Positions 33,436 through 41,992 of a stretch of 49,233 bases of DNA are shown here, in pieces. The DNA lies in IMG/VR virus record IMGVR_UViG_3300046642_000165, positions 1 to 49,233 of that record; one strand, 5' to 3'. This stretch comes from a virus. Both the position numbers and the translations under genes were made by a program. The stretch's first letter is position 1. Each line of letters starts with the position of its first letter. The notes beneath the pieces were generated by a model. That model worked only from the letters and a program-made list of their open reading frames with translations, did not search any database and was not told where the DNA came from.

Positions 33436-33629
33436 ACCCCACTGACCGCATACCCGTGATCCTCGACGCGCAAACATGGGAAACCGTGCTGCGTGTGATC
33501 GCCCAGGCCCCGGTTCCCTACGCCGTTGTCGCGCCTCTGATCGCGTCGATCCAGCAACAATGCGCCAACCACACCGTGGCGGACGATCCACAACCGATGG
33601 TGCCGCGCGTTGTGATGAAGGAGGCATAG
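33432..33629 (+). CDS. Small protein between tailspike genes
   Basis: 65 residues, ATGA overlap with the preceding tailspike stop. Sequence begins MNPTDRIPVILDAQTWETVL and continues with helices (VIAQAPVPYAVVAPLIASIQ). Similar short proteins follow tail fibre genes in other phages, but I know no function. It could be an assembly chaperone or simply an accessory gene. AAGGAGG at its end serves as ribosome site for the next tailspike. Confidence 0.65.
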   Translation: MNPTDRIPVILDAQTWETVLRVIAQAPVPYAVVAPLIASIQQQCANHTVADDPQPMVPRVVMKEA

Positions 33630-33631
33630 CA

Positions 33632-35731
33632 ATGCCGCTAGACTTTCCTAATACGCCTACCGATGGCCAGATATTCAATGCTGCTGGCGTAAGCTGGATG
33701 TGGGATGGCACCAAGTGGACATCCGTGTTGAGCGCGGGTGGGCCGTTTTTGCCATTGGCTGGCGGCGACATGACCGGGCCGCTCAACTATGTCGCGACCA
33801 GTGGCACGACGAAACGGTCGGCGCAGGATCGTAGTGCTGACGTTGCTAATGCGCTGGACTTCGGTGCCGATCCAACCGGGGTGGCCGACAGTTCAGCGGC
33901 GATAAACGCGGCGGCGGCGGTCGTGGGACCGAATGGACGTTACAAGACAGTTTATTTGCCGATAGGCACGTATCGGGTCAATCGTCAGATCACCTTGACG
34001 CAATCGCAGGGTTTGGTCGGTGACGCGCGCGGCTCATCAATCCTTTATGTGGATCAGGCGTTTTCACCGACTGATACGTCGGTGATCCTGGTCAGGGCGG
34101 CGTTTCGGGACGCGGGACCGGTGTTACGTGATTTTGGCATCACGTTCGCGCAGCCACAGGATCAGACCTCGCGTGCTAACTTCAAAACACTGGCCGCTGG
34201 CGGAACATCCGGCCCTGGTGGAACCGGTGTTAAATATCCGTGGGCTATCGCCGCCGGAGACGACAGCTTCCGCACACAGATCATGCGGGTGCGGATCGGT
34301 GGTGCGTGGGACGGCATCACCAGCAACGGGCACAACGCGGTGTTCTGGCTCGATGACATCGAGATGGGCGCGCTGGATTGCGGCGTGTCGCTGGGCGAAG
34401 GCGCGAGCGGCGGTATCCTCGATTTCTGTCACAGCAGCGGATACCATTTCTGGGCGTTTGATATCAGCGGCGCGCTGCTCAACAATGTATTTTACGATGG
34501 GCAGACGACGGCGTTGCGTGTCGGTCGCGTGGATGGTCTCGACATACGGGACTTTTCATCTTTTTGCGGGCGTCTGATCGTCACGGCGGAGAGCGCGGGT
34601 AATACGTCCATCCATATCGTCAACTGCATGATGGACACGGATCAGGCCACGATTGAGATAAATGGCGCGATGTCGCACATGCACATCGCTAATATCCTGG
34701 GCTCGGCCAACACCAACAGGCCACGCCCGTTCATTTCCGTGAACGCCACTTGCCGCCTGCACATCAACAATTATTACTCACACTCGTCCTCCAACTTTCC
34801 TGAGTTTCTGCTGACCGACTACGGCGCTGATGTGACGCTCGATAACTTCAACGCTATCTTTTATCCCAACGATATCCGCTGGGCGGAGGTCCAGCGCGGT
34901 GTACTGCGGATCGTGAACGGCGGTTTGTTCCTGCAAGGCCCACGCACGGTCTCCGCTATAGCTGAGACGGTGAACGGTAATCTGATCATCGACAATGTGG
35001 CCATCTCGGCGACAACCCAGGCGGGTCCGTTGATTTCAGTCACGTCCGTGGGCGCCTGGACAATGATTGGTTGTCTTCAGTTGCAAGCCGGTCATGCCTG
35101 GACGTTCGCGCTACCCGCCGGGCTGACCCAGACATTTTATAGTCCAGCCGTGACGCTCTCTGGCGCGGTTGCCGCTGGCTCGCTGTTCTCCAATGGTGTG
35201 GTGCAGGCGGGTAAACCCGGTAGTCCAGGGACCGTCGCCATTGGTGGCGCGGCGGGCGAACAAAAAGCATTGCACTTCATGCGCGGGGCCAACAATGGAT
35301 GGAGTTGGATGGCGCAGGGTGCCACTGATGACCTTAACCTCGCGCGGTGGAATGACAGCGGTGTGTTTCAGGGTAACGCGGTCAGCATCGCCCGCTCAAC
35401 TGGTGTGCTCACGTTCGGTGGCGGGGTGGCATTCACGGGTGCTTTGGGTGCTTCCGTTACTGATCTCAGTAAACACATTCAACTCTACCAAGGTTCGGAC
35501 GTTGGTTTCAGCGTAACGCCGTCGAGGATCAACTATGTTGTGTCAGTGAACGCGGTACATGCGTTTGTCGTTGGTGGGAACGACCAGTTCAGTGTGTCCA
35601 ATCTCGCGATCATGATGCAACAGGTGCGAGGCATGGCGAGCTACGCCAACGACGGCGCGGCGGCGACTGGTGGTGTGGCGGTAGGCCAACTCTACCGCAA
35701 CGGCAGCGCCGTCATGGTGCGTGTCGCATGA
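33632..35731 (+). CDS. Tailspike, pectate-lyase-like beta-helix (copy 2)
   Basis: 699 residues; start fixed at ATG 33632 by AAGGAGG seven bases upstream (the frame is open further upstream). The N-terminus differs from copy 1 (PNTPTDGQIFNAAGVSWMWD), a short adaptor seen in many tail proteins, followed by FLPLAGGDMTGPLNY. From there it parallels copy 1 over its whole length: LDFGADPTGVADSSAAINAA, GSSILYVDQAFSPTDTSVIL, NFKTLAAGGTSG, WDGITSN, VGRVDGLDI and the terminal ATGGVAVGQLYRNGSAVMVR. It is evidently a paralogue by duplication. Different loops suggest a different glycan specificity or allelic diversification. Confidence 0.85.
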   Translation: MPLDFPNTPTDGQIFNAAGVSWMWDGTKWTSVLSAGGPFLPLAGGDMTGPLNYVATSGTTKRSAQDRSADVANALDFGADPTGVADSSAAINAAAAVVGPNGRYKTVYLPIGTYRVNRQITLTQSQGLVGDARGSSILYVDQAFSPTDTSVILVRAAFRDAGPVLRDFGITFAQPQDQTSRANFKTLAAGGTSGPGGTGVKYPWAIAAGDDSFRTQIMRVRIGGAWDGITSNGHNAVFWLDDIEMGALDCGVSLGEGASGGILDFCHSSGYHFWAFDISGALLNNVFYDGQTTALRVGRVDGLDIRDFSSFCGRLIVTAESAGNTSIHIVNCMMDTDQATIEINGAMSHMHIANILGSANTNRPRPFISVNATCRLHINNYYSHSSSNFPEFLLTDYGADVTLDNFNAIFYPNDIRWAEVQRGVLRIVNGGLFLQGPRTVSAIAETVNGNLIIDNVAISATTQAGPLISVTSVGAWTMIGCLQLQAGHAWTFALPAGLTQTFYSPAVTLSGAVAAGSLFSNGVVQAGKPGSPGTVAIGGAAGEQKALHFMRGANNGWSWMAQGATDDLNLARWNDSGVFQGNAVSIARSTGVLTFGGGVAFTGALGASVTDLSKHIQLYQGSDVGFSVTPSRINYVVSVNAVHAFVVGGNDQFSVSNLAIMMQQVRGMASYANDGAAATGGVAVGQLYRNGSAVMVRVA

Positions 35732-35823
35732 GAACCAGAACCCAACACTACTGCCCGGCATGCAAGCGGTTCGTGCTCACGTGTGATCACTGGATCGTGG
35801 CGCCAACGCGGTTGGCCCAATGA
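35728..35823 (+). CDS. 31-residue Cys-rich microprotein
   Basis: ATG 35728 overlaps the tailspike stop (ATGA), and its TGA (35821-35823) directly abuts the ATG of the next gene. The product MRTRTQHYCPACKRFVLTCD goes on HWIVAPTRLAQ and holds C-x2-C, then C-x-H, a minimal zinc-knuckle pattern. Exact end-to-end packing is the main support. Function unknown. Confidence 0.5.
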   Translation: MRTRTQHYCPACKRFVLTCDHWIVAPTRLAQ

Positions 35824-36093
35824 ATGCCCATCTGGCTCAAAGCCCTCGCCACGCTGGCGCCCATCCTTCTCGGCGCGCTGGTCAGCATCGCCTGGAGCAA
35901 CTCGCATGCCCTGTCCGTGCTGGCGATCAACGTGGAACACCTCCGCGTGGATCTGGAACGCACGCGCGCATCGCTGGAACCGGGGAGGACGATCATGCTG
36001 CGGCTTGATACCAACGAGAAACAGTTGGACCACCTCCGCGAACTGGTCGAGGCGCGGCTGGTGTGCCCGCCGTCACCGGTCAGGGAGCGATGA
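35824..36093 (+). CDS. Single-pass membrane protein with coiled coil (lysis accessory?)
   Basis: 89 residues. Residues 5-28 (LKALATLAPILLGALVSIAW) form an N-terminal membrane span, followed by a helical, charged coiled-coil region (LSVLAINVEHLRVDLERTRA, LDTNEKQLDHLRELVEARL) and a short Pro-rich end. The topology resembles inner-membrane spanins or the T7 gp18.5-type protein, and the next gene is holin-like, so a role in lysis is inferred. No outer-membrane lipoprotein partner is seen. Its stop overlaps the next ATG. Confidence 0.6.
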   Translation: MPIWLKALATLAPILLGALVSIAWSNSHALSVLAINVEHLRVDLERTRASLEPGRTIMLRLDTNEKQLDHLRELVEARLVCPPSPVRER

Positions 36094-36332
36094 ACATGTG
36101 TTTCAGCGCCGCGTGGTTCGTTAATCTGCTGATCTGGTTGATCGTGCTCTGTGCCGTCGTGGCGATCTTTCGGCTCGTGTTGCCCACGGTGCTGGGCTGG
36201 CTCGGTGTCGCCGGAACCCTGGTGATGCAGGTCCTGAACATCATATTGATTGCCTTCGTGCTGATCGTTCTTGTCTGGTTTTGTTACGATCTGTTGACGT
36301 GCGCGGGCGGCACCAGTCTGCGCGTTCGATGA
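36090..36332 (+). CDS. Small hydrophobic protein, holin candidate
   Basis: 80 residues from ATG 36090 (CAGGGA upstream; ATG 36096 also possible). Two or three hydrophobic stretches: AAWFVNLLIWLIVLCAVVAI, LVLPTVLGWLGVAGTLVM and LNIILIAFVLIVLVWFCYDL, with a short positively charged C-terminus (LRVR). Size and topology fit class I or II holins, which open the inner membrane for lysis. No family motif is present, and no endolysin gene is adjacent, so this is a candidate only. Confidence 0.5.
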   Translation: MNMCFSAAWFVNLLIWLIVLCAVVAIFRLVLPTVLGWLGVAGTLVMQVLNIILIAFVLIVLVWFCYDLLTCAGGTSLRVR

Positions 36333-36348
36333 AAGGGAGACCTGAGCC

Positions 36349-36891
36349 ATGTCCGAGACCCCGGTGAACAACCCGGCATATGAAGTTCCTCCAGGGCACG
36401 CCGACGCACCGCCGCCGGTCCCCAGGGAAGCCACCCCAGATCCCCAGACCCAGGAGTACCTGGACGGCTTCACCAAAGCCCCCGATCCGCGCGATCCGCC
36501 AACCAGCGAACTCACGCCCGGGGAGCTTTTTCCACCCACGACGAACGTGGGTGGCGAGGCCCCCGGCGCCACGGCTCCGCCCGTGAACGTGGACGTGCCG
36601 GTCGTGACGCAGGACGGTGCCGTGCTGAACTGCACCATGGGTAACTGGGAGGGCACGCCCGATACCTACGCCTATCAATGGAAAGGCGGCGGCGTTGACG
36701 TGGGCGACGGCACGGCGGTCCATGCGTTGACCGGCGCCGACACGGGTGTGGATTTCAACTGCGTGGTGACCGCCACGAACGCCGCCGGGTCCACCGTGGC
36801 GCCATCCTCGAACACGGTGACCGTCACCGATCCCGCCGGGGATGCCGTTCGCGAGACCAGTCATCGTCGGGGCCGGGATAACCACCGATGA
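36349..36891 (+). CDS. Ig-like domain protein
   Basis: 180 residues, AAAGGGA before ATG 36349. The first 80 residues are Pro-rich and disordered. Residues 85-165 form an Ig-like beta-sandwich: LNCTMGNWEGTPDTYAYQWK, GADTGVDFNCVVTATNAAGS and APSSNTVTV, with the paired Cys (NCTM, FNCVV) and core Trp of the fold. Such domains decorate phage capsids and tails and can bind carbohydrates weakly. It lies between the putative lysis genes and the terminase. ATGA overlap to the next gene. Confidence 0.75.
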   Translation: MSETPVNNPAYEVPPGHADAPPPVPREATPDPQTQEYLDGFTKAPDPRDPPTSELTPGELFPPTTNVGGEAPGATAPPVNVDVPVVTQDGAVLNCTMGNWEGTPDTYAYQWKGGGVDVGDGTAVHALTGADTGVDFNCVVTATNAAGSTVAPSSNTVTVTDPAGDAVRETSHRRGRDNHR

Positions 36892-37259
36892 GCCTTTCCC
36901 CGGCGCCGCACCCGCCATCGGTGTTCCGCTACCTGAAGCAGGCATGGCGGGAGTTTCTGCTTACGGGTGGCGGCTACACGCTCACGATCAACGCCCCGGC
37001 GGGGCAGGCGGCGGCGAACCCGCTCACCGTATCGGGAACCGTAAGCGCCGATCCGAGCGTGCCGCTCCCCATACCGGTGACCGTGACGCTCACCCAGGCC
37101 AGCGTCGTCAAGGCCACCCAGATCGTCGGCGCCAACGTCACCACGGGCGCCTGGAGCGTGACTTTCCCGGGCGCCACGCTGGCGGCGGGATCGGCCACGG
37201 CGTCGGCGGATACCGATTATGGCGCGCCCATCAACTCCAGCGCGTTCACGATGACCTGA
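36888..37259 (+). CDS. Beta-sandwich protein (possible surface decoration)
   Basis: 123 residues. After a short N-terminal helix (SVFRYLKQAWREFLLTGGGY) the rest is Thr/Val/Ala-rich with alternating strands (TLTINAPAGQAAANPLTVSG, IPVTVTLTQASVVKATQI, TTGAWSVTFPGATLAAGSAT), as in bacterial Ig-like or fibronectin-type modules. Coupled to the Ig-like gene before it, so the two may form one decoration set. Function is inferred from fold-like pattern only. Confidence 0.65.
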   Translation: MSLSPAPHPPSVFRYLKQAWREFLLTGGGYTLTINAPAGQAAANPLTVSGTVSADPSVPLPIPVTVTLTQASVVKATQIVGANVTTGAWSVTFPGATLAAGSATASADTDYGAPINSSAFTMT

Positions 37260-37262
37260 GCC

Positions 37263-37445
37263 ATGGCAAGCACCGAAAACCAGAACATGCAGGCTTACGT
37301 CAGGGGCCAGATGACCGCGCGCAGGAAGGCCGCGATGAAGCGGGCCCTGGCGAAAGACACGGCGATGGAAGCCCAGCCCGGCGCCGCGCCGGAAGGCTCG
37401 CCGGGGGATACGGCCCGGGACGCCAAACTCGGTATCAAGGACTGA
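37263..37445 (+). CDS. Small protein with MxxYVxxxM N-terminus
   Basis: 60 residues. The start MASTENQNMQAYVRGQM leads into a basic helix (TARRKAAMKRALAKDTAM) and an Ala/Pro/Gly tail. The N-terminal MQAYVRGQM resembles MLAYVKGRM in the next gene and MLDYVRQSM at the end of the protein at 2858. Function unknown; the shared peptide may be a docking signal. Confidence 0.6.
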   Translation: MASTENQNMQAYVRGQMTARRKAAMKRALAKDTAMEAQPGAAPEGSPGDTARDAKLGIKD

Positions 37446-37449
37446 AACC

Positions 37450-38028
37450 ATGGCCGATCAGCAGGACATGCTGGCCTACGTGAAAGGCCGGATGGCCGGG
37501 ACCGAGGCACCGCCAGCTCCGGTCGAGGACCCGATGAAATCCTATGTCGTGGCGCAGGGCGCCAGGGGCGCTTTGGTGCCGCCTACCACGATGATGGACA
37601 GTCCTCAGTATCTCGTTCTCCCCGACCCGGGAGATGAGCCCGTGGCCCGGGGTGTCGGCCCGAACGCGGTGGAGACCACGAAACTGCCACACCTTCAGCG
37701 ACAGGCTGACCTGATGCGTCAGATGGAAGAGACGCGGGCCGCGATGAGCAAAGCCGAGGGGACGCCCGCTTTCCAGCCGTTATACGACAAGTTCATGGCG
37801 CTCTACGATGCGCACCGGCAGGCATACAAAGCAGGCCCGGTGGGGAACCTCATCAGGAAAGAAGACCAGATCGAGGCCGGCGCGAAAGCTAACGCGGCTG
37901 ACATCCAGGAGGGCGCCGATGCTCGCCGGGCGGCGCCGCGTCAGTCTTTGCCGCCGCCCGCTCCCGGCGGGGTGCCGCTCGACGCGCCGCCCACCATGCC
38001 GGTCGTGCCTTCGGTGCCGATGTCGTGA
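37450..38028 (+). CDS. Hypothetical protein preceding terminase (192 aa)
   Basis: Starts MADQQDMLAYVKGRMAGTEA and has a central helical, charged region (LPHLQRQADLMRQMEETRAA, FQPLYDKFMALYDAHRQAYK) followed by a Pro-rich end. The last base of the gene overlaps the GTG of the large terminase (GTGA). Position just before TerL is the usual slot for a small terminase, and the central helices could fit, but there is no recognisable HTH; structural or packaging accessory are both possible. Confidence 0.65.
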   Translation: MADQQDMLAYVKGRMAGTEAPPAPVEDPMKSYVVAQGARGALVPPTTMMDSPQYLVLPDPGDEPVARGVGPNAVETTKLPHLQRQADLMRQMEETRAAMSKAEGTPAFQPLYDKFMALYDAHRQAYKAGPVGNLIRKEDQIEAGAKANAADIQEGADARRAAPRQSLPPPAPGGVPLDAPPTMPVVPSVPMS

Positions 38029-39593
38029 CACCGGACGAGCAACGCTATGAGATGGTCCTCAAGCGGCTGATCGCCGTCAAAGACGCGCGCGACGATCTCC
38101 TGGCGTTCACCCGCCTGATGATGCCGGTCCCGGGTTACACTTCGGACCCGGATTTCAGCCGTTACGATGCTCAAAGGTTCCACCGGATCATGTGCGTGGG
38201 ACTGGAGGAACTGGAGAAAGGCACGATAAAACGCCTGATCATCAGTCTCCCACCACGACACGGTAAGACCGAACTGGCGAGCAAGAAGTTTCCCGCGTGG
38301 TTCGTGGGCAGGAACCCGGCGAAAAGCTTGATATTTGGCACATATAACGAGAAGTTCGGCCAGGACATAGGTCGCGCGGTCCGGGACACAATGCTGACGC
38401 CGGCCTTCGCCCAGGTGTTCCCCGACGTGGTGCTCAAACAGGACAGCCTCGCGTCGGACAGGCTTCAGACGAAGCAAGGCGGCATCATGGCGTTCGTGGG
38501 TCGAGGGGGAACCACCACGGGACGCGGCGGCGACGTGCTGATCATCGATGATCCACTCAAGGACCGTCACGAGGCTGACTCACCCACCATCCGGGACACG
38601 CTGTGGACGTGGTTCACCCAGGTCATCGCGTCCCGTCTCATGGACGAAACGGGCCGGATTTTGCTCATCCAGACCAGATGGCATCAGGATGATCTCGTTG
38701 GGCGCCTCACCGACCCAACCAATAGTTACTATGATCCCGAGGAAGCCGCCGAGTGGCGCATCATCGACATGCCGGCGCTGGCGGTGGACGCGCACAAGGA
38801 CCCCCTCAAGCGCGCCGAGGGTGATCCGCTGTGGCCGAACCGGTTTGGACGGAACTTCCTCCTGGGTTTGCAAAGGCGTGACGCGCGAGGCTTCAGCGCA
38901 CTCTACCAGGGCAGGCCCAGCCCAGCCGGGGGCACCTTCTTTTCGTCCAAATGGATACAAACCTACCGTCCCGCCGAGTTACCCACCAACCTGCGCATCT
39001 ACGCCGCGTCCGATCACGCCGTCAGCATGAAGCAGGACAGCGACAAGACCTGCCTGATGTGCGTCGGCGTGGACGAGGACGATAATATCTGGATACTGGC
39101 TGATCTCTTGTGGCGGCAGATGACGGCGGAACAGGCGGTCGAGGCCATGCTGCGCATGATGCGGGCGCATAAACCCGTCTTTTGGTGGGCGGAACGCAGC
39201 ATGATCTCCAAGAGCATCGGTCCCTTCCTCAGGAAGCGCATGCTGGAGACCAAAACCTTCTGTTCGATCATCGAAATGCAGCCGATAGCTGACAAGCAGA
39301 CCCGCGCGCAGTCCATTCAGGGCCGCATGAGCATGGGCAAGGTGCGCTTTCCCGAGCGAGCGCCCTGGTGGCCCATGGCCAGGGACCAGATGCTGAAGTT
39401 CCCCTACGACGCGCACGATGATTTCGTGGATACGCTGAGCTACGTGGGCCTGGGGCTTACCCTTCAGATAGGCGCGGGCCGTACCCGCATCAAAACCGAC
39501 GACAACGCCGAGGGCACGTTCGGCTGGCTGAAGAATGAACGCGATATGGCCGAGCGGTCCGTGCGTCAGGGCTTCGGCGCGGGAGGCTGGTGA
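38025..39593 (+). CDS. terL: Large terminase subunit
   Basis: 522 residues from GTG 38025. ATPase motor: Walker A SLPPRHGKTE near 74-82, Walker B DVLIIDDPLKDRHE near 170, and a coupling segment LLIQTRWHQDDLVGRL. Nuclease: AASDHAVSMKQDSDKTCLMC near 325 (metal-binding Asp), then ILADLLWRQM and the C-terminal DAHDDFVDTLSY. It cuts concatemeric DNA and pumps it into proheads. The DNA-end type (cos, pac or terminal repeats) cannot be told. It is coupled to the portal gene downstream by a TGATG overlap. Confidence 0.95.
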   Translation: MTPDEQRYEMVLKRLIAVKDARDDLLAFTRLMMPVPGYTSDPDFSRYDAQRFHRIMCVGLEELEKGTIKRLIISLPPRHGKTELASKKFPAWFVGRNPAKSLIFGTYNEKFGQDIGRAVRDTMLTPAFAQVFPDVVLKQDSLASDRLQTKQGGIMAFVGRGGTTTGRGGDVLIIDDPLKDRHEADSPTIRDTLWTWFTQVIASRLMDETGRILLIQTRWHQDDLVGRLTDPTNSYYDPEEAAEWRIIDMPALAVDAHKDPLKRAEGDPLWPNRFGRNFLLGLQRRDARGFSALYQGRPSPAGGTFFSSKWIQTYRPAELPTNLRIYAASDHAVSMKQDSDKTCLMCVGVDEDDNIWILADLLWRQMTAEQAVEAMLRMMRAHKPVFWWAERSMISKSIGPFLRKRMLETKTFCSIIEMQPIADKQTRAQSIQGRMSMGKVRFPERAPWWPMARDQMLKFPYDAHDDFVDTLSYVGLGLTLQIGAGRTRIKTDDNAEGTFGWLKNERDMAERSVRQGFGAGGW

Positions 39594-41992
39594 TGTCCGG
39601 GAGCGGTTTTCCCCCTAACCCAGGCCCTCCTGGTATGATGCCGCCGGTCCCCGCGCCGGCTCTCCCCGGCGCCGGCATGATGGGCGCCCCGCCCATGGGG
39701 ATGCCAGGTCCCGGGACCTTTCAGGGCGGTCCCGAGATGCTCACGCCGCCCATCACCGACACCAACCCGGACGCCAAACTCATCTCGCGAGATCCCCCGG
39801 AGCCCGAAGAGGCGCGCCGGGCGCTGGTCGAACGCTGGCAGAAGCGTGTGCGCGAGGCGCGCACCCACTGGAAACCCAGCTTCGACCGCATGCGGTCCAA
39901 CATGAACTTCGTCAATGGAGACCAGTGGGAGACCGAGACCCGCCGCAGGCGCCGCAGGCGCCGCGACGGTGAGCGGGATGAACGCTATGTCGCCAACATC
40001 GCTCTCAGACACGTCCTGAAGCGCACCGCTGAACTCTATCCGAACAACCCCACGGTGAAAGCCAAACGCCGTGAGAAGATCATGGCGAAAACCTGGGACG
40101 GCTCCGAGCAGGCATTGCAACAGGCCGAGCAGGCGCTTCAGTTCAGTGCCCAGTCCGGCATGCCGCCGCCGCCCAACATCGCCGCCGTGCTTCAGGACGC
40201 CGCCCTGGTCAAGCAATACGACCAGTTGATGGATCGTTTGGCGAAGACGCTGGAAATCCTCTACGGCTACAACGTCGAGGAACAGGTTCACTCGTTCAAG
40301 ACCATGATGAAGATGACCGTCCGGCGGTCGATCATCACGAGCGTGGGCTACGTGAAGCTGGGCTTCCAGCGCGCCATGAAGATGTCTCCCGCCATCGAGG
40401 CGCGGATCGCCGACATGTCCGAGCGCCTCGCCAACATCGAGCGGTTGTCGCAGGACCTCGCGGACGGCGAGATCGAACATGACAGCGCCGACGCCGAGAG
40501 CCTGAAGCTGGCCATCCGGGGGCTCACCCAGGAAGGTCAGCTTATCGTCCGCGAGGGGTTGGCGTTCGACTACCCGGACAGCACGGCGATCATCCCGGAC
40601 AAGAAATGCCGCACGCTCAGGGGCTTCCTGGGCAGCGACTGGGTGGCCCAGCAATACATCCTGACGCCCGACGAGATCCAGGAAGTCTATGGGATCGACG
40701 TGGGCAAGGGCTATACGGCGTACGACGGTGACGGTAACTCCACTGAAACGATGCCGGTCCGGCACTATGAGGCCGGCGGTCGGGACGAGAACGACCCGGC
40801 TGATGGAGATGCCTGCGTCTGGGAGATCTATCACCGGAAAGACGGTCTCGTTTACGTGGTTTGTGACGGTTACAAGGACTTCCTCCAGGAGCCGAGCCCG
40901 CCGGACGCCGAGATCGAACGCTTCTACCCCTGGTTCGCTTTCGTATTGAACGAGGGCTACGACGAGACCGTGTTGTTTCCCCAGAGTGACATTGACTTGC
41001 TGCGGGATATGCAGCTTGAACTGAACCGCGCCAGACAGGGACTTCGCGAACACCGCCGCGCCAACCGGCCCAAGACCGTGGTCGCGGCGGGCATTCTGGA
41101 AGAGGTGGACAAGGAGAAGCTGAAAACGCATCCCGCCAACGCCGTGCTGGAGTTGAATGCTCTCGCTCCGGGGCAGAAGATCGATGATGTGCTTCAGGTG
41201 GTGAAGAACCCGCCCATCGACCCGGCGGTCTACGATACGGCGCCCACCTACGAGGACCTGTTACGGGTCCTGGGCTCCGATCAGGCCGATCAGGGGACCA
41301 CGAGCGGCGCGACGGCGACGGAAGTATCCGTGGCGCAGTTCGCCCAGCACACCGACACCAGTTCGATCATTGATGACATGAACGATCTGCTCACCGATCT
41401 GGCGCGTGCCGGGGGTGAGTTGCTCTTGCTCAACGTATCCGCCCAGGTTGTCCAGGAGATCGTCGGCCCCGGCGCCGTGTGGCCCGAGATCGACCGTGAG
41501 ACCGTGGCCAAGAACGTCTACCTGGAGGTCGAGGCGACCGCCGACAACGGTCCCGACAAGCAGCAGGACATCCAGAACATGACGCAGCTGCTGCCCATTT
41601 TGCAGCGCATCCCCGGCATCTCGCCAGAGTGGATGGCGCGGCAGCTGATCGCGCGCATGGGCGCGGATATAGATCTCACCGATGCCTTCGCGGAGGGCGT
41701 GCCCTCCATCGAGGCGTTGAACCAGTTGATGGCGCAGCCGCCCGGTGTTCCTGGTGAGCCCGGTCCCGACAGTGCCGGCAAAGGACCACCCAGGCCCGGG
41801 GCGCCCGATGAAGATCCCAACGCCCAGGGACCCGTGGGCATGACCAACGCCACGGGCGGTCCCGGGACAGCGGGACCGCTGGGTCCCAGAGTGCCGCCGA
41901 TGCAGGTGTTCGGCGTGAACGGCAATCGTCCCGGGACCGGCGGCGCCATGCCAAGGATGCGGGCTTCGTCCCAGGGCATGCCCACTCCATGA
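39593..41992 (+). CDS. Portal protein
   Basis: 799 residues from ATG 39593 (GTG 39590 is the alternative). The first 55 residues are Pro/Gly/Met-rich. From 65: EEARRALVERWQKRVREART, FDRMRSNMNFVNGDQWETE, an Arg-rich stretch of eight residues, then YVANIALRHVLKRTAELYPN. Later regions DIDLLRDMQLELNRARQGLR and DQGTTSGATATEVSVAQFAQ are typical of P22/podovirus-type portals. The dodecameric portal is the packaging channel and head-tail joint. The C-terminal 100 residues are a Pro/Gly-rich tail. Long for the class (T7 536, P22 725 residues). Confidence 0.9.
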   Translation: MSGSGFPPNPGPPGMMPPVPAPALPGAGMMGAPPMGMPGPGTFQGGPEMLTPPITDTNPDAKLISRDPPEPEEARRALVERWQKRVREARTHWKPSFDRMRSNMNFVNGDQWETETRRRRRRRRDGERDERYVANIALRHVLKRTAELYPNNPTVKAKRREKIMAKTWDGSEQALQQAEQALQFSAQSGMPPPPNIAAVLQDAALVKQYDQLMDRLAKTLEILYGYNVEEQVHSFKTMMKMTVRRSIITSVGYVKLGFQRAMKMSPAIEARIADMSERLANIERLSQDLADGEIEHDSADAESLKLAIRGLTQEGQLIVREGLAFDYPDSTAIIPDKKCRTLRGFLGSDWVAQQYILTPDEIQEVYGIDVGKGYTAYDGDGNSTETMPVRHYEAGGRDENDPADGDACVWEIYHRKDGLVYVVCDGYKDFLQEPSPPDAEIERFYPWFAFVLNEGYDETVLFPQSDIDLLRDMQLELNRARQGLREHRRANRPKTVVAAGILEEVDKEKLKTHPANAVLELNALAPGQKIDDVLQVVKNPPIDPAVYDTAPTYEDLLRVLGSDQADQGTTSGATATEVSVAQFAQHTDTSSIIDDMNDLLTDLARAGGELLLLNVSAQVVQEIVGPGAVWPEIDRETVAKNVYLEVEATADNGPDKQQDIQNMTQLLPILQRIPGISPEWMARQLIARMGADIDLTDAFAEGVPSIEALNQLMAQPPGVPGEPGPDSAGKGPPRPGAPDEDPNAQGPVGMTNATGGPGTAGPLGPRVPPMQVFGVNGNRPGTGGAMPRMRASSQGMPTP

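Noticed and set aside
33476-33631. 52-codon N-terminal extension of the second tailspike
   Set aside because: It overlaps the small 65-residue gene in another frame, and AAGGAGG supports ATG 33632.
39566-41131. 521-codon minus-strand open frame
   Set aside because: Antisense to the portal gene; no ribosome site, no recognisable domain.
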